Shown piece after piece: positions 7,447 to 17,000 of a stretch of 30,670 nt of DNA. Every line of letters starts with the position of its first letter. The first letter of the stretch is position 1. The stretch comes from an uncultured Prevotella sp. (GTDB lineage: Bacteria; Bacteroidota; Bacteroidia; Bacteroidales; Bacteroidaceae): the NCBI GenBank assembly GCA_937877595.1, contig CALFIY010000027.1, positions 1 through 30,670 of the forward strand, given 5' to 3'. The notes beneath the pieces were generated by a model. It ran no database searches. It was not told the origin of the DNA and worked only from the letters and a program-made list of their open reading frames with translations. The translations under genes were made by a program, and so were the position numbers.

Positions 7447-8103
7447 ATGGCAAACAACATTAAAAATCAGGCTGCCCCAGAAGTACAGGAGCAGGCGAAC
7501 AAGACCGAGGCGTTCTTCGAGAAAAACAAGAAGGCCATCATCGGTGGTGTAGTAGCAGTTATCGCTATTGTTGTAGCATGCATCCTTCATAACACATACT
7601 ACTTCAAGCCACGTCAGATAGAAGCAAGCACAGAACTGGCAAAGAGCCAGGAACTCTTCGCAAGCGAGCAGTACGAGAAAGCGCTCGCCGGCTTCCAGAC
7701 TGTTGCTGCCGACTACAGTTCTACAGACGCTGGCAACCTGGCCCGACTCTACATCGGCATCTGCCAGGCTAACCTTGGAAAATGGCAGGAGGCTGTCGAC
7801 GCAATAGAGAAATTCAGCGGCAAGGACGATCAGATGATTAGTCCTGCAGCAGAAGGTGCCCTGGGCAATGCATACGCTAACCTCAACCAACTCGACAAGG
7901 CTGTAGAGCATCTTAAGAAGGCTGCAAAAATGGCCGACAACAACTCGCTCTCGCCAACATATCTCATTCAGGCAGGTCAGATTCTTGAGAAGCAGGGCAA
8001 GAAAGACGAGGCTTTGAAACTGTACAAGGAAGTAAAGGAAAAATACTTCAACTCTATGCAGTATCAGACCATCGACGAATACATTGAGCGCGCAGAGCGC
8101 TAA
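7447..8103 (+). CDS. Membrane-anchored tetratricopeptide-repeat protein
   Basis: A 218-residue protein with a cytosolic N-terminus of about 29 residues, one membrane helix at about 30-47 (AIIGGVVAVIAIVVACIL), and a C-terminal domain of helical TPR-like repeats. Examples are LAKSQELFASEQYEKALAGF, the GKWQEAVDAIEKF unit, LDKAVEHLKKAAK and GKKDEALKLYKEVKEKY. The layout, one N-terminal anchor followed by TPRs, resembles YfgM, a partner of periplasmic chaperones, but the partner here is unknown. ribH starts 55 bp downstream with no terminator between, so the two probably share a transcript. Confidence 0.92.
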   Translation: MANNIKNQAAPEVQEQANKTEAFFEKNKKAIIGGVVAVIAIVVACILHNTYYFKPRQIEASTELAKSQELFASEQYEKALAGFQTVAADYSSTDAGNLARLYIGICQANLGKWQEAVDAIEKFSGKDDQMISPAAEGALGNAYANLNQLDKAVEHLKKAAKMADNNSLSPTYLIQAGQILEKQGKKDEALKLYKEVKEKYFNSMQYQTIDEYIERAER

Positions 8104-8158
8104 GAGTTTTCCGACGGTCAAAGCAGCAAGCAGAGCGGACAGTTGGCAGTTTTCAGAC

Positions 8159-8635
8159 ATGGCTACAGCACTTCATAATCTCAGCGACTACGACATCACA
8201 TCGGTGCCTGATGCCTCCAACATGTGTTTCGGCATTGTCGTTGCAGAGTGGAACCCAGAAATAACTGGAGCATTGCTCAACGGATGTGTCGGTACGCTTG
8301 AAAAGCACGGCGCACTGCCAGAGAACATTCACGTAAAAACTGTTCCAGGCTCCTTTGAACTGATTTACGGCGCTCAGCAGATGTCACGCAACGACGGATA
8401 CGATGCTATAATAATATTAGGTAGCGTAATCCGCGGCGAGACTCCACATTTTGACTACATTTGCCAAGGAGTTACGCAAGGCATAGCACATCTCAACGCC
8501 ACTAACAATATTCCTATAGTCTACGGGCTGCTTACAACCAACGATTTGCAGCAGGCAAAAGACCGCGCAGGAGGCCGTTTGGGTAATAAAGGCGACGAGT
8601 GCGCAGTGGTGGCCATCAAAATGGCTAAGTTCTGA
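8159..8635 (+). CDS. ribH: 6,7-dimethyl-8-ribityllumazine synthase
   Basis: Condenses 5-amino-6-ribitylaminouracil with 3,4-dihydroxy-2-butanone 4-phosphate to give the lumazine precursor of riboflavin. The 158-residue protein has the standard motifs: FGIVVAEWNPEIT (near residue 23), VPGSFELIYGAQQ (about 62-74), LGSVIRGETPHFDYIC (about 87-102, with the catalytic histidine) and PIVYGLLTTNDLQQA with a downstream KDRAGGR. The frame is open further upstream, into the TPR gene, but ATG 8159 gives the normal length. No FMN riboswitch was seen in the 55-bp gap. A strong hairpin terminator follows. Confidence 0.97.
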   Translation: MATALHNLSDYDITSVPDASNMCFGIVVAEWNPEITGALLNGCVGTLEKHGALPENIHVKTVPGSFELIYGAQQMSRNDGYDAIIILGSVIRGETPHFDYICQGVTQGIAHLNATNNIPIVYGLLTTNDLQQAKDRAGGRLGNKGDECAVVAIKMAKF

Positions 8636-8674
8636 TAGCGCAAAACAGAAAACAATACCATACATAACGCACAA

Positions 8675-8713
8675 AAGAAAAGCGATTGTCTGTTACAGAC
8701 AGTCGCTTTTCTT
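8675..8713. terminator. Bidirectional intrinsic terminator
   Basis: Two 18-base arms (8675-8692 and 8696-8713) with a TTA loop form a nearly perfect stem with one G-U pair. The A-rich base of the stem on one side and the T-rich base on the other let it work in both directions. It separates convergent ribH and the acyl-ACP thioesterase. Confidence 0.9.
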
Positions 8714-8740
8714 CATTTCTTTTTTCCCTGTGTTATGCCA

Positions 8741-9484
8741 TCACTCGAACGAGACCTTGCTGCGCACAACCTCTGCGCCGTCATCTTTACATATGCGAAT
8801 GCAGTGATCAGAAGCCGACGTCTGTTCGCGATAGAAACTAAGGCGGTCGCCGGCGTGTGCCTCTGCGACATAGGCCACTTCAAAACGGCTAACGCTGTGC
8901 TGCTTGTACCAGTCAAGTGGCCAAAGGTCAAGAAGATGTTCGATATATTTCACAGAATTGATGTGGCCATTGATGTCAACATCATTATAATAAGTATCAA
9001 TGGTGCGCACGAACTGCGCTTCATCGCTCATCTTTACACGCCCACCCTTGTCTATAGGGCAAGGACGCTCGGCGTCTATCCAATCGTTGATAGCGCCATC
9101 GTTGATAGCAAGTATGTCGGAAGGCTGCCTCGTTTCCGTATCAATCATGGCCCACACAGAGCGGCCATAGCCGTAGGGGGTACCATCTGAGCCAAGCACA
9201 GCAAAATTACGCTGCGTGAAATAACGCATTGCGCCCTCCACCCATGTCTCTACATAGAAATGCTCGTACTGGCGTGGCATCCGTCGCATTTCTATTGCAA
9301 GGCGCGAGAGAACCCATGCGCGGTTTATAGTAAACAGATACTGCATGCCAAAGCCACGATCCGTAGAATGGAAATCGGCAGCATTGAGCATGTGATTGCC
9401 AAGATGGCCCATGAACAGCCGCCCACTGAAATCGCAATGGAACGGCTCAGCCAGAAACTCGTAGCGTCCTACCTTATCTTTCAT
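8741..9484 (-). CDS. Acyl-ACP thioesterase
   Basis: A 247-residue protein of the FatA/FatB-type thioesterase family, which releases free fatty acid from acyl carrier protein. It shows two hotdog folds. The first spans about residues 5-120, with NAADFHSTDRGFGM near the start. The second begins at about 150 and has the active-site motif DINGHINSVKYIEH, where D170, N172 and H174 match the catalytic Asp-Asn-His of plant enzymes. E202 in SRFEVAY matches the following acid. It overlaps ilvN by 11 bp at its start. The pairing with acetolactate synthase is common in Bacteroidota and hints at a link to branched-chain fatty acids, which is an inference. Confidence 0.92.
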   Translation of the reverse strand: MKDKVGRYEFLAEPFHCDFSGRLFMGHLGNHMLNAADFHSTDRGFGMQYLFTINRAWVLSRLAIEMRRMPRQYEHFYVETWVEGAMRYFTQRNFAVLGSDGTPYGYGRSVWAMIDTETRQPSDILAINDGAINDWIDAERPCPIDKGGRVKMSDEAQFVRTIDTYYNDVDINGHINSVKYIEHLLDLWPLDWYKQHSVSRFEVAYVAEAHAGDRLSFYREQTSASDHCIRICKDDGAEVVRSKVSFE

Positions 9485-10025
9485 TGTTGTATTGCTGTTC
9501 CCGTTGAAGAAGGAAACTGCTTACCTCCTCCTGTTTGCCGCGCGTAACGGCAATACGGCCGCTGCGAGTATACTGCAGCACGCAGCCATATTGGTCAAGG
9601 GCGCGGTAAAGACTTATAATATCTTCGGTAATACCATGCTTCATAACGATGACATACGTTGGATTTACCTCAGTGATGCTTGCCTCATGGCGACGCACCA
9701 CGCGGGAAATCTCCGGATTGCTTAGCACCTGCTCTGTTGAGAGTTTGTATAGTCCTGTCTCGCGTATGAAGAGTTGGTCGTCCGTGAAATAGTTGGCCTT
9801 GATAACGTCAACTTTCTTCTCTATCTGCTTGGTAATCTTCTCAATCTGGTCGGCATCGCTCCAAGCAGTGATGGTGTACTTATGAACACCTTCTATCGAA
9901 GAGGCCGACACGTTGAGACTCTCGATATTCACCTGCCGACGTGTAAACACTGCCGTCACCTGATTAAGAATACCTGCTATGTTCTCTGAATAGACGAGAA
10001 GCGTATATAGTTTCTTTTCTTCCAC
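9474..10025 (-). CDS. ilvN: Acetolactate synthase, regulatory small subunit
   Basis: A 183-residue regulatory subunit that activates the catalytic IlvB subunit and carries the feedback site for valine or other branched-chain amino acids. Residues 5-80 form an ACT domain (KLYTLLVYSENIAGILNQVT, then the RRQVNIESLNVSAS and YTITAW strands). The remainder is the C-terminal domain typical of IlvH/IlvN (about 160-185 residues in the family). The start codon is GTG at 10025; no in-frame ATG lies near. It begins 33 bp after ilvB ends and overlaps the thioesterase gene by 11 bp, so it is in the middle of a three-gene operon. Confidence 0.95.
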   Translation of the reverse strand: MEEKKLYTLLVYSENIAGILNQVTAVFTRRQVNIESLNVSASSIEGVHKYTITAWSDADQIEKITKQIEKKVDVIKANYFTDDQLFIRETGLYKLSTEQVLSNPEISRVVRRHEASITEVNPTYVIVMKHGITEDIISLYRALDQYGCVLQYTRSGRIAVTRGKQEEVSSFLLQREQQYNNER

Positions 10026-10058
10026 TTAAAGATTAAAGATTTAAACGTTAAACAATAA

Positions 10059-11804
10059 CTACACTCTTATCTCAAGCATCATGTCATCGACACTCATGCC
10101 TGGAGGTGTCATCGGAAGCACGTCGTCGTCCTCGCGAATAGCGCACTCAAGAATAAACGAGCCAGGAGTATTCAACATCCTCTTTATAGCGTCATTCAGA
10201 GCGTTGCGGTCGGTCACCGCCTCATACGCTATGCCGTATCCTCTGGCTATCAACTCATAGCAAGGATTGAGCATTTTTGTAAACGACTGGCGACGCTGCC
10301 AGAACATATCTTGCCACTGGCGTACGTTGCCAAGATAGTGATTGTTGAGCAGTATCATCTTTACTGGCGACTGCTGTTCCATTATTGTGCCAAGTTCTTC
10401 AATGCACATTTGGAAGCCGCCGTCGCCCATAAAACAGCATACGGTGCGATCAGTGGCAAACGTAGCACCGATAGCGGCAGGCATGCCGTAGCCCATGGTG
10501 CCTAAGCCGCCGCTGGTACAGATACTGCGCTGATGGTGGTACTTAAAATAGCGAGTAGCAAAGAGTTGGTTCTGACCTACGTCCGTTACCAGCACCGTGT
10601 CGTCTGGCGCCTGTTCGGCCACGGCATTCACCACCTCACCCATAAGCAACGGGCCTTCCGTAGGATGGATGGCAGGCTCTATCACACGCTGACGCTCCTT
10701 TTCTGCAAGAGGCAGGAACGACTGGCGCCACTCCTTATGGTCTGCCTTGTCCACCAGTGGCGTAAGCGCGGCAAGCGATTCCTTGCAGTCGGCAATCACG
10801 GCAACATCGGCAATAATGTTTTTGTTTATCTCACTCTTGTCGATATCAAGATGTATAACTTTCGCCTGTTTGGCATAAGTAGCAACGTTGCCCGTGACAC
10901 GGTCGGAAAAGCGCATGCCAATGGCTATCAGCACGTCGCACTCCTGTTCCTTGATGTTTGGAGCGTAGTTGCCGTGCATGCCAAGCATGCCGACGTTGAG
11001 CGGATGATTTGACGGAAGAGCAGACAGACCGAGCATAGTCCTGCCAGCAGGGATGTCGGCCTTCTCCAGAAATTCTCTCAGTTCCTGCTGTGCATTGCCC
11101 AGTTCCACGCCCTGGCCAACGAGAGCAAGCGGCTTCTTTGCAGAATTTATCAGACTGACAGCCGACTGCAGTGCCTCAGCGTCAAGTTTTGGATAGGCAA
11201 CATAAGAGCGCACGAAGTCCACTTTCTCCGGGTGGAAGGCAACTTTCTCTACCTGGGCATTGCGCGGAAAGTCGAGCACAACAGGACCAGGGCGGCCACT
11301 TCGTGCAATATAGAAAGCACGGCTCACAGCCCATGCGATATCCTCTGCATGGCGTATCTGGTAACTCCATTTTGAAATAGGCTGTGCCACGCCTACAAGG
11401 TCTACTTCCTGAAAAGCATCAGTGCCCAGCGACGAGATGGCCACCTGCCCTGCTATCACCACCAATGGAGTAGAGTCCATCATGGCATCAGCAACGCCCG
11501 TAAGAGTGTTAGTAGCACCAGGTCCGCTGGTAACAAGGGCTACACCGACATTGCCACTGACGCGCGCAAAGCCCTCTGCTGCGTGAGTAGCAGCCTGTTC
11601 GTGGCGCACCAAGACATGCGTGAACGATTTTTTCTCACCTCTGGTGTAATCATAGAGCGCATCGTACACCGGCATAATTGCGCCGCCGGGATAGCCGAAA
11701 ATAGTAGTAACGCCCTCATTCTTCAGGGCTCTCATAAGCGCCTCGCTGCCTGTTATCATCTCAGCATCAGCGGGCTGCGCTTTCTTTTCCATTGTCTTTG
11801 TCAT
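10059..11804 (-). CDS. ilvB: Acetolactate synthase, catalytic large subunit
   Basis: Thiamine-diphosphate enzyme that joins two pyruvates, or pyruvate and 2-oxobutyrate, in the first shared step of valine, leucine and isoleucine synthesis. About 581 residues. It has the N-terminal FGYPGGAIMPVYDAL, the catalytic glutamate in VRHEQAATHAAEGFAR, the substrate-channel SGPGATNTLTG, and the diphosphate/metal site GDGGFQM near the C-terminal third. The frame opens at a TTG at 11822, but that codon is part of the -7 box at 11820-11827, so the ATG at 11804 is preferred; the ATG at 11792 is also possible. ilvC, ilvD and ilvA are not in the window. Confidence 0.96.
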   Translation of the reverse strand: MTKTMEKKAQPADAEMITGSEALMRALKNEGVTTIFGYPGGAIMPVYDALYDYTRGEKKSFTHVLVRHEQAATHAAEGFARVSGNVGVALVTSGPGATNTLTGVADAMMDSTPLVVIAGQVAISSLGTDAFQEVDLVGVAQPISKWSYQIRHAEDIAWAVSRAFYIARSGRPGPVVLDFPRNAQVEKVAFHPEKVDFVRSYVAYPKLDAEALQSAVSLINSAKKPLALVGQGVELGNAQQELREFLEKADIPAGRTMLGLSALPSNHPLNVGMLGMHGNYAPNIKEQECDVLIAIGMRFSDRVTGNVATYAKQAKVIHLDIDKSEINKNIIADVAVIADCKESLAALTPLVDKADHKEWRQSFLPLAEKERQRVIEPAIHPTEGPLLMGEVVNAVAEQAPDDTVLVTDVGQNQLFATRYFKYHHQRSICTSGGLGTMGYGMPAAIGATFATDRTVCCFMGDGGFQMCIEELGTIMEQQSPVKMILLNNHYLGNVRQWQDMFWQRRQSFTKMLNPCYELIARGYGIAYEAVTDRNALNDAIKRMLNTPGSFILECAIREDDDVLPMTPPGMSVDDMMLEIRV

Positions 11805-11819
11805 CTTTATTATGGGCGC

Positions 11820-11827
11820 CAAAATTA
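11820..11827 (-). promoter_or_regulatory. -7 box of the ilvB-ilvN-thioesterase operon
   Basis: Read on the minus strand it is TAATTTTG, an exact TAnnTTTG match. Transcription would begin near 11813, giving a very short leader before ATG 11804 or about 20 bases before ATG 11792. No well-spaced -33 TTTG is seen. An AT-only inverted repeat (AGATTTT at 11859-11865 and AAAATCT at 11871-11877) lies upstream. No attenuator-like leader peptide fits in the space. Confidence 0.5.
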
Positions 11828-11907
11828 CTGCTATTTATCAAGAAATCGTCACAATGGGAGATTTTTTATTAAAATCTATAACTTTTTGTGAGCAATATCA
11901 ATCAATC

Positions 11908-12339
11908 TTACACAATAGTATTACCTGCAATGTCAAGAGACAGTTCTCTGCTGCCATCTGGCTGCTCTTCTATCTTTAACGTCACAGCATCTGACGGCAA
12001 CAGGCTATCTATCATTTCCGGCCACTCTATCATACACAACATTCCGCTGTCGAAATATTCTTCTATACCTATGTCGTAAGCCTCTTCAGGACGCTTGATG
12101 CGGTAGAAATCAAAGTGGTAGACCTTGGGGAATGTGTCGCTGCTCGTATCGTATTCGTTGACAAGGGCAAATGTTGGCGACGTAACTACATCGTCGGTGC
12201 CTAGGACATCACATACGGCACGTATCAGCGTTGTCTTGCCAGCCCCCATCTGTCCCGAGAGAGCCAGGATGCGGTGCTCGCCAATGTGCTCTATCAGCCA
12301 CTTGGCAGCATCGTTTATCTCATTCAGTGTATAGTTCAT
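11908..12339 (-). CDS. tsaE: tRNA threonylcarbamoyladenosine synthesis ATPase TsaE
   Basis: ATPase partner of TsaB and TsaD in making the t6A modification at position 37 of ANN-decoding tRNAs. The 143-residue protein has the Walker A loop SGQMGAGKTT (28-37), the conserved VTSPTFALVNEY (about 52-63), a HFDFYRI element that includes the expected Asp and Tyr-Arg, and an IEWPE near 104-108. Length is normal for the family. It starts 13 bp after porX ends and is probably co-transcribed with it. tsaB and tsaD are not in the window. Confidence 0.96.
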   Translation of the reverse strand: MNYTLNEINDAAKWLIEHIGEHRILALSGQMGAGKTTLIRAVCDVLGTDDVVTSPTFALVNEYDTSSDTFPKVYHFDFYRIKRPEEAYDIGIEEYFDSGMLCMIEWPEMIDSLLPSDAVTLKIEEQPDGSRELSLDIAGNTIV

Positions 12340-12352
12340 CTTTATGCTGTTT

Positions 12353-13960
12353 TTATCCTTTCTTCTTTCCCCTCAGCGTTACGAGCGGTATCATCATCTC
12401 CTCCATTGATATTCCACCGTGCTGGAAGGTGTTGCGATAGTAACTGACATAATAGTTGTAATTGTTGGGATATGCAAAAAACGCATCGCCCGTGGCGAAC
12501 ACATAACTCGTCGACAAGTTTGGCGACGGCAACTGGGCCTTATGCGGTTCGTGGATGGTGAAAAGGTCGCGGTCGTTGTAACTAAGGTTTTTGCCCAACT
12601 TGTATCTAAGGTTAGTGTTGGTGTTGCGGTCGCCGACTATTTTCACCGGCGTCGTGGTGCGTATTGACCCATGGTCGGTAGTAAGCACAACACGGCAATC
12701 GGTCTGCGCAAGATGGCGCAGCAGTTGGCTCAGCGCAGAATGTCTGAACCATGAGAGCGTCAGCGAACGATAGGCGGCCTCGTCGTGTGCCAATTCACGA
12801 ACCATCTTTGACTCTGTACGTGCGTGCGACAGCATATCAATAAAGTTGAACACCACAACATTCAACTGGCTCTTGCTGATAGTGCCCAACTGGCTCATCA
12901 TCGTGTCAGCCTCGGCAGCACTGTTTATCTTATGATATGTAAACGTGTCATGGCGTCGATAACGGTCTATCTGCGTTTGTATCAGTGGCGATTCGTTCAG
13001 ATTTTTCCCCTCTTCCTCATTCTCGTCAACCCATAGTTGCGGGAACATGCGCGATATCTGGTCGGGCATCAGTCCTGAGAATATTGCGTTACGTGCATAC
13101 TGTGTTGCGGTAGGCAGAATACTGCAATACACCTGCTGTTCTATCTCGAAGTCAGACAGTTCTGGCTCTATCGTCTTCCACTGGTCGTAACGGAAATTGT
13201 CGAGCACTATTAGCCAAACTTGTTCCCCCTCGTTGAGCAAAGGAAACACCTTGCGCTTGAACACGTCGGGCGACATCAGCGGTGCCGTAGCATCAGCCTG
13301 ACCGTTGCCGGAAGTTCTTGAAGCCGTTTTTGGAGCGGCTGTCACATTGCGCGATGCTATCCACGACATATAATTCTGCTTCACGAACTTGGCAAACCCG
13401 ATGTTGGCCTCTTCTTTCTGCATGCGCAACATGTCACCCATGGCAGAGTCTGTTGCCGTCAACTCAAGTTCCCACTGCACGAGTTGCCTGTATACATCCG
13501 TCCAATCCTCCCACGTTCTGCAGTCCATTATCTGCATCCCCAGTTGCTGAAATTGCTGCTGGTAGGCAGTCTGCGTCGTTTCTGCCACGAGCGCGCGGCG
13601 ATGTATCAACTTCTTCAGCGTGAGCAGTATCTGATTTGGATTTACCGGTTTGATGAGATAGTCGGCTATATTACGCCCGACTGCCTCGTTCATAATGTCC
13701 TCTTCTTCGCTTTTTGTCACCATTACGATAGGCACCGTCGGCTGTATCTGCTTTATTCGCTGCAGCGTTTCCAGTCCGCTCAGTCCAGGCATCATCTCAT
13801 CGAGCAGCACAAGATCGAACTGACGTTCTTTGCACTGCTCGACAGCATCAAGCCCATTGGTGGCAGTAACCACTTCATAGCCTTTCTTTTCCAAGAACAG
13901 GAGATGGGGCTTCAGCAGTTCCATCTCGTCATCTGCCCATAGCAATAGTCCATTTGTCAT
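12353..13960 (-). CDS. porX: PorX-type response regulator with PglZ/alkaline-phosphatase-fold domain
   Basis: A 535-residue two-part regulator. Residues 1-120 are a receiver domain with the phosphoacceptor D54 (VLLDEMMPG), acidic pair D10-D11, T82 and K104. Residues from about 236 form a PglZ/alkaline-phosphatase-superfamily domain with candidate metal ligands D254 (VLDNFRYD), the TATQYAR threonines (284-286), D375 and H379 (FIDMLSH), D429-H430 (TTDHGS) and H514 (QHGG). In Porphyromonas gingivalis, PorX works with the kinase PorY and the sigma factor SigP to control type IX secretion genes, and its C-terminal domain has been reported as a zinc-dependent oligonucleotide phosphodiesterase. All key residues appear intact. 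It lies 71 bp downstream of porW. Confidence 0.93.
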   Translation of the reverse strand: MTNGLLLWADDEMELLKPHLLFLEKKGYEVVTATNGLDAVEQCKERQFDLVLLDEMMPGLSGLETLQRIKQIQPTVPIVMVTKSEEEDIMNEAVGRNIADYLIKPVNPNQILLTLKKLIHRRALVAETTQTAYQQQFQQLGMQIMDCRTWEDWTDVYRQLVQWELELTATDSAMGDMLRMQKEEANIGFAKFVKQNYMSWIASRNVTAAPKTASRTSGNGQADATAPLMSPDVFKRKVFPLLNEGEQVWLIVLDNFRYDQWKTIEPELSDFEIEQQVYCSILPTATQYARNAIFSGLMPDQISRMFPQLWVDENEEEGKNLNESPLIQTQIDRYRRHDTFTYHKINSAAEADTMMSQLGTISKSQLNVVVFNFIDMLSHARTESKMVRELAHDEAAYRSLTLSWFRHSALSQLLRHLAQTDCRVVLTTDHGSIRTTTPVKIVGDRNTNTNLRYKLGKNLSYNDRDLFTIHEPHKAQLPSPNLSTSYVFATGDAFFAYPNNYNYYVSYYRNTFQHGGISMEEMMIPLVTLRGKKKG

Positions 13961-14031
13961 TTTCTTGCGGTCTTTGTAGTTCGGAGTCTTGAGGTTTGAT
14001 ATTTAAATAAATTACCTACTCATAAACTCAA

Positions 14032-17000
14032 TCAATAATAGAAATCATCATCGAAGTCGACAGTGTTTGAATTCTGCTGATTGGCAGGTGCTCCGAACAG
14101 ATCGTCATCGTCACTGTCGTCACCTTCATCAGTATTTTTTTCTTCCTCTTCCACGATATTCTCTGGCCGTGTAAGCAATTCGCGCTCTGTCGGTTCCACT
14201 GGTGCCAACTGCTGTTCGTAGAACTCATTGTATTCATCGTAACTGTAGGCAGTGCCCAGCAGTGGCAAATTCTGTTCGCTCACGATAATACGGCGGCATC
14301 CTTTCAGCCGTTCCGCCATCTGCGGATCGGCATACAGGCGGTGGGCATACTGCATGGCCTCATCATAACTTAGGAAGCCCGTCACCATGAGGCGTCCGAT
14401 GGCGCCATCGCCGTCAATGCTTATTTCAAAGTTGCGCACCATGTATGCCGTAAAGTTGTAGCGAGCCATCTCGTACAGCAACTGGTTCTGGTTGACGCTG
14501 TCAGGCTGATAGGCCAGGATAAACACATAGCGTGTGTCGCGCTCAACGCTCAGCGTATCCGTCTGTACAGAGTCGCCGCTCTGCAATGAGCCTTGCCGCT
14601 GGCGCCAGATGTCGGCTGCCGTCATGTGGGCGCCTTGCAGCCGTCGTCCCTGCTGTATGCCACGTACTATCTGGCCTGCCATCTCACTCACCTCGCTTTC
14701 AGGATATTCCTCTACGACTTGACGCATGCGTGCAGCACAACTGTCAGCCTGTCCGATGTTAAGCAGGCTCAGTCCCTCGACGAACAGGAATTTTGCCCTG
14801 TGAGCACCTGAGGGGAATCGTGTAGCCGAAAGGCGTGTGTTGGCTTCCACCTCCTGATACCGCTCTTCGCGGAAAGCACTGTACGTAGCAGCATACAGCG
14901 AGTCCTCTATGTGTTTCCCAAAGCGCTGGTTCTCGCTATAGTAAGGGTCGGAAAGCAGTTTTGTCCACTCGCTCTGCGGATAGGCAGCCTGCATTGTGGA
15001 AAGCACAGCCTGTGCATCGGCAGTACGATACTGACGAGAGTAGATTAGGAACAGATGATACCATGCCGCATCATTGTTCTCATATTCAGGATATTCCCTT
15101 ACAAGGCGAAGCAAAAGGCGTTCGCTGAGAGAGAGATTGTCAAGTTTGTCTTTCAGTATCACACCAGCATTGTACAGTGCTTCCTGAATGATGGCATGAC
15201 ATGCCTCTTTCTGCTCATCACTGAACGGGATCTGCGCAAGATAGTATTCGCGCTTGTGAGGATCGAGTCCTGTAGAGTCCGCTGCCTGTTTACCGCCACT
15301 CACTGCCACGGTATCAGCAGCCTCCGTTGCCTCCGGATTGTCAGCAGACGCAATGCTGTCGGCAACCTCCTCCGTATCGTTCATCATACTCACCACAGTG
15401 CGGTTATTGCGCTGCCAGTTGTCGACATTCTCTCTCCTGCCCCACAGTTGTTCAAACTGCTGTTTGCCCTGACTCACCGCCTGAGGATTATAGAAGTAGA
15501 AAGTACTGCTGCCACTCTTCTGCTGCGAAGGCTGCGGCGTGGTGCGCTGAGTGTTTCCGCGCGCTCCCTGCTGTTGTGCCACCTGCTCAGCCTCCGCCTC
15601 CTGCTGGCGCCGCTTCTCTTCGCGCTCTTTCCTGACAAGTTCGGCTATTACACGGTCGATGGCCTTATTGCGCTCCTGTTCAGGCATGGCAGCAAGGGCC
15701 AACAGCGAGTCCTGCAGATGAATTGCCTCTGTATGCGGCACAAGTTCGTCGAGGACTTTCGAGCGCAGTGAGAGTTGTCGATAGTCTTTCCTGTCCTGGT
15801 CAAGAAGTCCTATAGACTCGCCATAGCAGCGCTGTGCGTCAGCATACTTCTCGCGATCCCAATAGATGTTGCCCAGCGTAAGGAGCAGCACGCCCTTCTC
15901 TATTCCGTTGCGCGTCGACTTCTCGTTTCCTTTTTCGTATGCGGTAATGGCATGTAGCGTATCGCGCTGCGAAAGGTATATATTTCCGATGGCATAGTAC
16001 ACCTGGTCGAGGTAAGCCTTGTTGTTGTCGCTGGATGCCATGCGGCGCAACTTGGAAATCATCTTCTTTGAATTTCCAGCGGCCATCACCTCTGTCTGTG
16101 CAATACGCGCATGGAACTCCAGTTCGTATGGCGGATTGAGACGTATCACGCGCTGGTAGGCACGATAGGCAAGGTCTCTATTTCCGCGCTGTGTTTCCAC
16201 CTGTCCCATGATATACCACATGCGTGCGCGCTGCTTCCTGCGATGCTCGTGGCGTATTGCGTTTCGCAGTGAGGCAACAGCCTCGTCGTACCGCTGCGCA
16301 TGCAGATAGTAACTGGCCAGTGTGTAGTCCCAGTCGGCACGTGCCCGTCCCGGGATGCTGTCGCGGCGCTGCTTAGTAATGACGTCATCGGCCTCATAGA
16401 GCCAGTTCATCTCTATGTAACTCTTTGCAAGCCACGCCCGTGAGCGCGCCAGGATGGCAGGCTGCGTCTGATAGAGGCGGCTCATGTAACTGAATGTTGC
16501 TGCAGCCTCTTCAAACTCGCCTTTTTGGAACTGCGACTTGCCCAGCAGCAGCCAAGCATGCCATAAGAAAGGATTATATTCCCTGCGCGACAGCCATTCT
16601 ACGTCAGCCTTTGTCTTACGGCGCTTTTTGTTCCATTCCGGACGGCTCTTGATGCTGTGGCGACGTATAGTCTTCTCCGATTTTTCTATGGCACGGTCAA
16701 ACTGGGCGCTGCCTATGCTGCGGCTATTCTTGTTGCCCACTGTATACAATGGCAACATCTCCGTATAGTCATCGGCATTGCCCCGTTCCTTTTCCTCACA
16801 GCCGTCTATAAAAGCCTGCGAGCCGTTGAAGTAGGTGTTATAGCGCGCATTGAAGGAGTGCCACCAGCGCGTGTTGGCCGTATTCTTCTTTGTAGAACAG
16901 GCTGTCAAGGCCAAAAGCACCATAAGCGCGATGCACTTGCCCTTGCATTTCTCCACTACGTCTGCCAGTTTACACTCTGCCCTGCTTCCGCATGCTCCGC

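Noticed and set aside
8104..8158. FMN riboswitch before ribH
   Set aside because: Only 55 bp are available and no conserved RFN-element sequence was seen.
11859..11877. Intrinsic terminator between tsaE and ilvB
   Set aside because: The stem is AT-only (7 bp) and not followed by a T-run on the minus strand; it may be an operator or nothing.
15055..15771. 238-codon plus-strand frame opposite porW
   Set aside because: Antisense to a strongly supported TPR protein; no motif or promoter of its own.
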